DNA of 64,000 nt from JAICYJ01 sp035695105 (GTDB taxonomy: Bacteria; Actinomycetota; Thermoleophilia; Gaiellales; JAICJC01). The position numbers and the translations under genes were made by a program. Shown here one piece after another: positions 58,011-64,000 of this stretch; the first letter of the stretch is position 1; the number at the start of each line of letters is the position of its first letter. Location: contig DASSEV010000089.1 in assembly GCA_035695105.1 (NCBI GenBank), positions 29,573 through 93,572 on the forward strand, given 5' to 3'. The notes under the pieces are model-generated. The model worked only from the letters and a program-made list of their open reading frames with translations, did no database searches and was not told the origin of the DNA.

Positions 58011-58060
58011 GAGCGGCGGGGTCGGATTCGAACCCACAAGCTCCGAGATGCAATGTTCGG
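58011..58060 (-). other. tRNA 3'-end-like remnant
   Basis: On the minus strand CTCGGAG-like anticodon-stem bases are followed by a T-arm GTGGGTTCGAATCCGAC (one stem mismatch) and CCCCGCCG, which looks like the 3' half of a tRNA. No matching 5' acceptor strand or D-arm (no GG loop) is found, so it is not a working tRNA. Such fragments are often left by integration into tRNA genes. Confidence 0.35.
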
Positions 58061-58175
58061 CGTCGGCGCCACGGACTCAGATACGGGATTCCCCGGATGT
58101 CGGGCCGACGACGTGTGTACAGGATGCGCGCTGTGGGTCGCCGCCGGGGCGCGGCCGCTACCGGGGGAGGTAGAG

Positions 58176-59195
58176 ATGAGGGGGAGTTCTTGGGCACTTG
58201 CCCTCCTGTCGGTTCTGGGCTTTGGGCTCGGCGTCGCGACTCCTGCGCATGCCGCGACGCCGCGGGTGCTGCTCGCGCGGTTCCAGCCCGTGACGGTTGT
58301 GGATCCCTTGGAGCCGTTTCGGCCGACGGATGTGAACGGGTTTGTGCACGATGCGACGCTGGAAACGCAGTCGGCTCCGGGGTCGTGGTCGCTGGTTGAC
58401 CCGCATCCGCAGCTGGCCACGTTGCCCACGCGGGACTCGGCAAGCTGTCAGAGCCAGGGACTGGCGATGTGTTATCGGCTCAACCAGCAACCGTGTTCAC
58501 CGACGGCTGGCCCGATCGGCGACCTCGCCTGCTACGAGGCAGGCTGGCTTACGGGAGACCGGAGGAGCACGGTGTATGGCCGTGTCGCTTATCGGCCGCG
58601 GAAGATCGTGCTGCAGTACTGGTACTTCTACTACGACGATGTCTACTCCTACGACTATCCGCCCGACGACGTGTTCTGGCAGGCGCACGAGGGTGACTGG
58701 GAAGCGGTCACAATTGTGTTGCGGCGCTCAACGCAGCGGCCGCTGTACGCCGCCTACAGCCAGCACTGCACGGGGATACGCCGACCATGGGCAGGCGTCG
58801 AGCGGCGGGGAACCCACCCGGTCGACCACATTGCGATCGGGTCGCACGCGAACCTGTTTGCCGCCGGAACCCAGCCGATCGCGACCCAGTGCGTCCCGCC
58901 GCAGGCGCTCATGATCCTGAATCAGCTGGGCCTTCCTGCGCCAGTCGACCGTTCCGCCGCCGGCGGAGCGCAGCTCGGCCCACCGCTGCCAGGCGTGATG
59001 CAGACAGCGATTCGCCGCGTTGATCGGTGGCACACACCGTGGATCGCGTTCGACGGGACATGGGGCGAAGATCAGATCTTTCACGCGCCGCCACCGGTCG
59101 GAACGGTTGTATCAGGGACGTCACCAGTTTCCCCGGCGCTCACCGACCTCTGGCAGCACCCGCTCAACATCACAAGGTCGTGGCCCGCCGGATAG
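58176..59195 (+). CDS. Vps62-like secreted protein
   Basis: A 339-residue exported protein with GGGGGAGG five bases before ATG 58176. Residues 1-25 form a signal peptide ending AHAAT. YWYFYYDDVYSYDYPP, HEGDWEAVTIVL, AYSQHCTGIRR and HIAIGSHANLFA match the core of Vps62-related proteins (DUF946), a beta-sandwich family known from fungi, plants and scattered bacteria. No enzyme motif is established. It starts the less compact right-hand region, next to the tRNA-like remnant. Confidence 0.8.
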   Translation: MRGSSWALALLSVLGFGLGVATPAHAATPRVLLARFQPVTVVDPLEPFRPTDVNGFVHDATLETQSAPGSWSLVDPHPQLATLPTRDSASCQSQGLAMCYRLNQQPCSPTAGPIGDLACYEAGWLTGDRRSTVYGRVAYRPRKIVLQYWYFYYDDVYSYDYPPDDVFWQAHEGDWEAVTIVLRRSTQRPLYAAYSQHCTGIRRPWAGVERRGTHPVDHIAIGSHANLFAAGTQPIATQCVPPQALMILNQLGLPAPVDRSAAGGAQLGPPLPGVMQTAIRRVDRWHTPWIAFDGTWGEDQIFHAPPPVGTVVSGTSPVSPALTDLWQHPLNITRSWPAG

Positions 59196-59331
59196 CGAAA
59201 CCTGGTAGCCCGAGCGCCTTGGACGATATGGCCGTTGCCCGTTCTCCAACGTGGTCGGGAACGCGCTAAGCCATCGTCGACGGCCGGCGTGGACTATTTC
59301 GGTACTTGCGATCCGGAGGGAGTGAACCTGG

Positions 59332-59799
59332 ATGGTGCGGCTGACGCATGCTCTCGGCGTATTGGCGCTCGTCATTGGGCTAGCGGTTGCGGCCGCCTGT
59401 AGCACCGAGACTGCGCTTTACGGTCCGGATCCGTGCGCCAGCGAGATCCGCGCCGCGTTCAATCAGCTGCGGCCGATTGACGGTCATCCGGTCCGGCTCG
59501 AGCGAATCGGCGAGGGCGGCGAATGCGGCTATCGCCGCTACAGCCCGACCAGCCCACGTGTCGTGTTCATCCAGCTCGGTACATTGCTCGCGAGCCATCA
59601 CTGGTCTGTGTCGCCGCATACCTTCCGCGATCCCTGCGCCAATGCGCCAGCGAGTTCCATCCCATGCGGCGGCGGACCGCTCCTCAGCGCTCGCCGGGCG
59701 GGGCTCCGGTTCACCGTCGACTTCGAACGGGCCGGCATCGGCGAAGGTAAGGCCTCGAAGAACAACCTGTATGTCGTAGCCATGTCCGCCCACGAGTAG
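59332..59799 (+). CDS. small exported protein or lipoprotein
   Basis: A 155-residue protein with GGAGGGAG upstream. Residues 7-22 are hydrophobic and end VAAACST, a weak lipobox (Ala rather than Leu at -3), so either lipidation at Cys23 or plain secretion is possible. Four further cysteines (ACSTE aside: DPCAS, GECGY, DPCAN, IPCGG) could form two disulfides. No family recognised. Follows the Vps62-like gene on the same strand by 136 bases. Confidence 0.55.
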   Translation: MVRLTHALGVLALVIGLAVAAACSTETALYGPDPCASEIRAAFNQLRPIDGHPVRLERIGEGGECGYRRYSPTSPRVVFIQLGTLLASHHWSVSPHTFRDPCANAPASSIPCGGGPLLSARRAGLRFTVDFERAGIGEGKASKNNLYVVAMSAHE

Positions 59800-60324
59800 C
59801 TAACTGACTGACTCAGGGCGTGGGCCTTTTCGGTCACTGCAACGTCGGGCTGCAACGATTTTTTCGGTCGTCGGTTCCAAGACCTCGATGCCGACGCCGA
59901 GCTGGGATATCCAGACCCGAGCTGCGCGGGCGTCTGCAAGCGGACGACGGGTGGCAGGAAATCCTCAAGCAGGTTGGGGACGCCCGGCTGACGGCTCCGA
60001 CACAGCCGCATCCAAAGCAGAGCGCCCCGGCAGCCACAGGAGCAAGGGAGGGCACGTCTTGGGGGAAGTGCATCTCGCTGTTGGAGTCAGCCGGAGCGCG
60101 TCCACAAGCCTACATGCAGACCAGGTAGCTAGCTAGATGACCCTCCTCCTCCGGATGCCCGTCGCCCTCCTCGGCTTCATGCTCGCGGCTCGGCGAAAGC
60201 TGATCTTCGGCCAGGTTGCGAACCGATTCTGTACGGGTTGAGCAGTTGCGCGCCGGTCGGTATGCTCGAACTCACGGTCAAGCAGCACGCCGCGTCCGGT
60301 CCCCCGAACGGCGTCGGAGACTCC
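59800..60324. other. gap without a supported gene
   Basis: About 525 bases. A frame at 59820-60128 contains PELRGRLQADDGWQEILKQV, which looks protein-like, but its start, its codon use and its Arg-rich flanks do not support a gene, and other frames are as long. No RNA gene, repeat or clear promoter seen. Confidence 0.4.
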
Positions 60325-60741
60325 ATGCTGGCCGATCGAACCGTATTCGAAGAGCAGGTCGCAGTTCTCGAAGCGCTCCAGCGTGCCTTTGAACGACGTG
60401 ACGCAGCGGCGCTCGCCGAGCTCGTTCACCCCGACGCGACGCTGAGGTTGATCACCGCGCCGGAAGGCGGGGACGTGCGCGGTCGCGACGGCGCCCTCGA
60501 CTACATGGACGACGTCGAACGGCGCCTGATCGTCCCCGCGTTTCACTCGATCGAGCCGGCCGGCAACGACGCGGTGCTCGTCATCGGCCGGATCCAGTAC
60601 CAACACGCCGACAACTCGCTGACCGACACCACCGCCGTCTGGCTCGTGCAGTTCCGCGACGGCCTCATCTGGCAGACCGACACATTCACCAACGAAGCAG
60701 ACGCCCGAGCCCAAGCGGCCCTGCTGTCCCCGCCGGGGTAG
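60325..60741 (+). CDS. NTF2-like / SnoaL-type protein
   Basis: A 138-residue protein; ATG 60325 is five bases after GGAG, with upstream ATGs at 60262 and 60238 in frame. LEALQRAFERRDAAALAEL is the first helix, GRDGALDYMDDVERRL and FHSIEPAGNDAVLVIGRIQY are the core strands, and VWLVQFRDGLIWQTDTF the last pair. Same fold as 23417-23770, with little close similarity. Binding or isomerase role unknown. Single gene in a loose region. Confidence 0.75.
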   Translation: MLADRTVFEEQVAVLEALQRAFERRDAAALAELVHPDATLRLITAPEGGDVRGRDGALDYMDDVERRLIVPAFHSIEPAGNDAVLVIGRIQYQHADNSLTDTTAVWLVQFRDGLIWQTDTFTNEADARAQAALLSPPG

Positions 60742-60874
60742 CCTCAGGGATAGGGTGCGGACGCTTTGCGGCTCCCCGGCTCCGATGCTTCCCCGCTCCG
60801 CTTGGCTGCCCAAGAGCGGCGATTACGCCTATGAGCCTAAGCAGACGGCGCTCGCTGCCCCGCGAGTCGGCCGC

Positions 60875-61105
60875 TTACCGCTGAATCAGTGCGTAGAGAC
60901 CCGTGGCCACGAGAAGCGCCAGCACGCCTCCTCCGAGGGCGAGGAGTGTGTTGCCCAGCGGAGCCCGGCCGGTATCCCGCTGTTCCAGGCCGGCAATCCC
61001 AAGCGCGACGGCGGATGGCGCCGCGATCGACACGAGCAACGTCGCCGCGACGATACGTGCCAGGTCGCCGGCCGGCAGATATGTGGAAACTGAGAGGATG
61101 GTCAT
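60875..61105 (-). CDS. small two-helix membrane protein coupled to PiT transporter
   Basis: A 76-residue protein whose ATG shares a base with the transporter stop (TAATG). Helices at about residues 14-40 and 50-72; the linker LEQRDTGRAPLGNT is polar. The arrangement means it is made in fixed ratio to the transporter and may be an accessory subunit. No family recognised. Confidence 0.6.
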   Translation of the reverse strand: MTILSVSTYLPAGDLARIVAATLLVSIAAPSAVALGIAGLEQRDTGRAPLGNTLLALGGGVLALLVATGLYALIQR

Positions 61106-62253
61106 TAGGCGACCAAAGCCGGAGCCGCAGGTTCCTCGAGCGGGTTCAGGTCAAGTTCGTCAAGTACGTTGTCGGCGGTGACGTTGCTGCGACGGGCGAC
61201 CACAAAGACTACGGCCAATGCGATGCACGCAATCACCGAGACGACGGCTACGCCGGTGGTGGCCGAAGAGAACGCTGAGACGGCTCCCTCTGCCGTTGCA
61301 CCGATCAGGCCGGCCGCTGGGACTGTCAGCAACCAGGCGACTACCATGCGGCGGACAACTGTCCAGTGGACGATCTCGTCTCGACGCGCCAGACCGGTGC
61401 CCACCACGCCGCCGGAGACCACCTGCGTCGTTGACAGGGAAAAACCAAAGAAGCTCGACGCGAGGATCGTCGTGGCGCTGGCCGTCTCTGCCGAGAACCC
61501 CTGCGCCGGTGCGACCGTCGTCACCTTGGTGCCCAGCGTGCGGATCACCCGCCATCCTCCCGAGAACGTTCCTAGCGCGACGGCGACAGCGCAACTCACC
61601 ATCACCCACGTCGGCACGGATGACCCTGCTGGAAGCCGACCTCCGGCCACCAGAGTCAGCACGATGACGCCCATCGTCTTCTGCGCGTCGTTCGTGCCGT
61701 GGGCAAGCGCCACAAGAGAACTCGAGAGGATCTGGCTGGAGCGAAACCCTCTTCGCACGCTCTGCTCGGTACGAGAGCGCGTCGCCTGGTAGGCGACGCG
61801 GGTCGCAACCCAGGCAGCCAGTCCGCAGACGAAAGGCGCGACAAGCGCCGGAACAATTACCTTCGACGCCAACCCGCTCCAAAGCACCCCAGCCGTCCCC
61901 TCGGCAACCACCACGGAGCCGACCATGCCGCCGACCAAGGCGTGCGACGAGGAGGACGGTATGCCCGCATACCAGGTGACCACGTTCCAAACGATCGCCC
62001 CGACCAGTCCGGCGAAGATGACAGGCACGGTGATCGTGGTCTGATCGACGATTCCGCTCGCGATCGTTGCCGCAACCGCCACCGAAAGGAATGCGCCCAC
62101 CAGATTGAGCACCGCGGCCGCTCCGACAGCCATGCGCGGCGACAGCGCCTGCGTCGCGATCGTCGTGGCCATGGCATTGGCCGTGTCATGGAACCCGTTG
62201 GTGAAGTTGAACACCAACGCCGTGGCGACAGTCAGGACAACGAGCGAGAGCAC
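61105..62253 (-). CDS. PiT-family inorganic phosphate transporter
   Basis: A 382-residue membrane protein. The PiT signature appears twice in inverted halves: NFTNGFHDTANAMATTIAT near the N-terminus and ALAHGTNDAQKTMGVI in the middle, each with the conserved Asn-Asp. GIPSSSSHALVGGMVG is the serine-rich re-entrant loop. About ten helices. It imports phosphate with protons or as a metal-phosphate complex. GTG 62253 has TACAAC six bases upstream, one base from a -10. Divergent from the Ppx/GppA gene, which fits phosphate and polyphosphate metabolism. Confidence 0.95.
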   Translation of the reverse strand: MLSLVVLTVATALVFNFTNGFHDTANAMATTIATQALSPRMAVGAAAVLNLVGAFLSVAVAATIASGIVDQTTITVPVIFAGLVGAIVWNVVTWYAGIPSSSSHALVGGMVGSVVVAEGTAGVLWSGLASKVIVPALVAPFVCGLAAWVATRVAYQATRSRTEQSVRRGFRSSQILSSSLVALAHGTNDAQKTMGVIVLTLVAGGRLPAGSSVPTWVMVSCAVAVALGTFSGGWRVIRTLGTKVTTVAPAQGFSAETASATTILASSFFGFSLSTTQVVSGGVVGTGLARRDEIVHWTVVRRMVVAWLLTVPAAGLIGATAEGAVSAFSSATTGVAVVSVIACIALAVVFVVARRSNVTADNVLDELDLNPLEEPAAPALVA

Positions 62254-62415
62254 CTACCAGTTGTACCATCAGACGCCGGTTCCGCGTCATCCCATCCGAT
62301 GTAGCAGCAACGAGCCGGGCCAGGTGTATGCGGTCGGTCCGGCGGTCAATGGTTCGTCGGGGTAGCGCCGGAGCGGCAAGGTTTCCCTGCGTCGGGAGGT
62401 GGGCAGGTCAAGTCG

Positions 62416-63576
62416 GTGGCGCAGTCGTTCTACTACGCGGTCGTCGTCGCACTCGGTATCGCGAATGTGCTGTTGGCAGCGGTCGCATACCGGCAGCGCT
62501 CGCGGCAGCTGGCCGGCCGTCGTCTGCACGAGAGCCAGGTCGCGCTAGCGGAGCAGCGGAACCGAATGGCCGCCGAGCGGTTCGAGCTCCTTGAGCAGCA
62601 GGTCGCCTTGCTGGTATCGATCAGGGACGCGATGCCGATCCCGCCTCCCGCTAGGTCTACGAGGCACGCGAGCAGCCCAGTGGGCGTCATCGATGTCGGC
62701 TCTTCGACCATGCGGCTTGTTGTTGTTCGCCGGGACGACAGCGGTGAGCCACGCCGCATCGCCGATGAGCGCGCCTTCCTGCATCTCGGCGCCGAGCTTG
62801 CCTCGTCCGGCCGATACGGCATCCGGACACTACGCGAGGTCAGAGCGCGTGCCGCCGCGTTTCACCATCACGCCGCAACCCTGGGCTGTGACCGTTTGAC
62901 TGTTGTCGTGACGGCGCCGGGGCGCTGTGGTGAGAACGCTGATGAGTTGGTCGACGCCCTCGCGGGTGCGACTGGAAGGCACGTCTCGGTGCTCTCCCCT
63001 GAGGAGGAGGCGGCGCTCGCTTTTCGTGGCGCCGCGCGCGGTACCGCGACGTCCGACCGCCGGCTCGCGGTTTGCGATGTCGGCGGCGGCTCGACCGAGA
63101 TCGCTTTCGGCACGGCCGCGAGCGGAGTCTTTTCAACCGCATGCTTCGATATCGGGGCCGTGACTCTGGCGGAGAAGCATTTCTCCGCTTCCAAGCAACG
63201 CACGGACGCCGAGATCGAGACAGCGCGGGCGTCCGCGCGGGAAGCCATTCAACTCGGCGATCTGCCGGCAACTGACGTGTTGATCGCCTGCGGCGGCTCG
63301 GCTCGCGCGTTGGCAAAGATCGTCGGCCCGGTGGCGGACGCCGATGAACTCAACCAGGGGCTGGCCACCGCCCTCGATCCGCCGAAGCGCCTGACCCGCC
63401 GGCTGCACCCAAAGCGGCGATGGTCACTGCCGGCCGGGATCCTCCTCATGGAAGGGATCCAAGCACAGCTTGGCATGCCGGTCATCCTGTCAAGCTGCGG
63501 GCTGCGCGAAGGAATCGTCGAAACGATGCTCAATGCTGAGCCGGGAACGGAACATGAAGCACTCCGGGCTTCCTGA
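62416..63576 (+). CDS. membrane-anchored Ppx/GppA-type phosphatase
   Basis: A 386-residue protein from GTG 62416. Residues 5-24 form a helix, residues 25-75 a coiled coil (RLHESQVALAEQRNRM and on), and a Pro-rich hinge leads to an ASKHA domain at about 92: GVIDVGSSTMRLVVV, TAPGRCGENADEL, SPEEEAALAFRGA, CDVGGGSTEIAFG and ACGGSARALA. These are the exopolyphosphatase/pppGpp phosphohydrolase motifs. Standard Ppx/GppA proteins are cytoplasmic without a membrane anchor, and the usual C-terminal HD-like domain is missing here. Divergent from the PiT transporter. Confidence 0.88.
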   Translation: MAQSFYYAVVVALGIANVLLAAVAYRQRSRQLAGRRLHESQVALAEQRNRMAAERFELLEQQVALLVSIRDAMPIPPPARSTRHASSPVGVIDVGSSTMRLVVVRRDDSGEPRRIADERAFLHLGAELASSGRYGIRTLREVRARAAAFHHHAATLGCDRLTVVVTAPGRCGENADELVDALAGATGRHVSVLSPEEEAALAFRGAARGTATSDRRLAVCDVGGGSTEIAFGTAASGVFSTACFDIGAVTLAEKHFSASKQRTDAEIETARASAREAIQLGDLPATDVLIACGGSARALAKIVGPVADADELNQGLATALDPPKRLTRRLHPKRRWSLPAGILLMEGIQAQLGMPVILSSCGLREGIVETMLNAEPGTEHEALRAS

Positions 63577-64000
63577 GTAAGCGAGCGAACATAGCGAGAG
63601 GCTGGATGGCGGGGGAGAGAGCGGCCTCGCAGTTCGGATGAGGCGCCTAGCCGCCGCTGGCGTAGCGCTTCTCGATGACCTCCACAGCCGCGCCGGCGCC
63701 ATCATCAACCGACATGCTCGGCGGCCCCTTCTGGCAGACCTCGCGATCGCACCAGCCACCTGGATGGTCGCCAACTGCTCCTGCCCGCTCTTGATGGTCA
63801 AGCCGTGCTGCTTCACGTAGTCGACAGTGACGATCTTGGAGAGTCGGTGTCGACAGCCCCATGACAGGTGAGTTCCCATACGCCGAATCCGGGCATCCGC
63901 GCATGTGCCACAGCAACGCTCGGAGGATGATGGTGGTGGCCCGAGAGGCCACTCCAGTCGCCTCGGGCCCGGTGGCCGGTGAGGTCAATTCGTCTGCTCA
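63577..64000. other. right-end stretch without a supported gene
   Basis: About 420 bases after the Ppx/GppA gene. Two minus-strand frames contain protein-like pieces (TVDYVKQHGLTIKSGQEQLA at about 63824-63765 and MSVDDGAGAAVEVIEKRYA nearer 63710-63650) that could be one gene broken by a frameshift, but I cannot identify it. No terminator, repeat or RNA gene seen. Confidence 0.3.

Noticed and set aside
57991..58173. 60-residue frame containing GGVGFEPT, and the overlapping GRIRTHKL frame
   Set aside because: Typical false translations across tRNA T-arm sequence; used instead as a hint for the tRNA-like remnant.
59820..60128. 102-residue frame in the gap before the NTF2-like gene
   Set aside because: Only about 20 residues look protein-like; the rest is Arg/Pro/Cys-rich and other frames of similar length overlap it.
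62287..62303. TCATCC-like sequence between PiT and Ppx/GppA genes
   Set aside because: The right half does not match GGnnGA and there is no hexamer at 22 bases in either direction.
63490..63988. Two overlapping minus-strand frames at the right end, perhaps one frameshifted gene
   Set aside because: No family could be recognised in either piece and one frame runs opposite the Ppx/GppA gene, so it was not called.

Overview
The window is a 64 kb piece of a high-GC chromosome from a Gram-positive-type actinobacterium. Evidence for this is the very GC-rich third codon positions, frequent GTG starts, many probably leaderless genes, a type II NADH dehydrogenase, DUF7144-type membrane proteins, SHOCT proteins, and an RsbU/RsbV-type partner-switching pair. 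The gene mix recalls the class Thermoleophilia (Gaiellales/Solirubrobacterales), but that placement is an inference from gene content and no rRNA is present to test it. No prophage, insertion sequence or CRISPR array was seen.

Layout. 0-5.6 kb: the tail of an ATP-grasp CoA ligase, a 2,4-dienoyl-CoA-reductase-like SDR, a channel-like membrane protein, tRNA-Ser(GCU), a PIG-V-type mannosyltransferase, and a secreted/anchored pair with Ig-like repeats. 5.6-17 kb: DEAD-box helicase coupled to a methyltransferase-like gene, a phosphatidylglycerol aminoacyltransferase-domain protein, small unknown genes, a Vms1/eRF1-like protein, NADH dehydrogenase, YihY and DedA membrane proteins. 17-31 kb: signalling. 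A 1279-residue hybrid kinase/phosphatase/anti-sigma protein overlaps a STAS gene tail to tail; two LPG-synthase-type membrane proteins, a DUF2182/DUF1326 divergent pair, an RDD protein, a second STAS protein and a MalT-type LuxR regulator follow.

31-50 kb is the most striking part. A NarL-type sensor kinase and response regulator precede a run of envelope/stress genes: four DUF7144 membrane proteins, DUF1269/DUF6325-type proteins, SHOCT proteins, a K+ channel, MBL hydrolase, YihY, a holin-phosphodiesterase fusion, DUF2252, carbamate kinase, a diacylglycerol-kinase-like enzyme and a holin-like protein. Upstream of nearly every transcription unit here, and of one divergent pair at 27 kb, lies a 17-bp box of the form TCATCC-N5-GGnnGA, and a fixed 22 bp further downstream a weak -10 hexamer of the form nAnnnT. 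In seven promoters the start codon falls 33-34 bp after the box, as expected for leaderless mRNAs with an activator centred near -42. I read this as an undescribed regulon, possibly controlled by the local NarL-type two-component system.

50-58 kb: a flavin-dependent (LLM-class) oxidoreductase with a near-perfect leaderless promoter, a cyclic-nucleotide-binding protein, a PAS-GGDEF-HD-GYP protein, PepD dipeptidase, a winged-helix protein, a CGNR-like protein and a P-loop kinase. 58-64 kb: more loosely packed and apparently less GC-rich, starting at a tRNA 3'-end-like remnant; it holds a Vps62-like secreted protein, a small exported protein, an NTF2-like protein, a PiT phosphate transporter with a coupled small membrane protein, and a membrane-anchored Ppx/GppA phosphatase. 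The last 420 bases hold nothing I can support.
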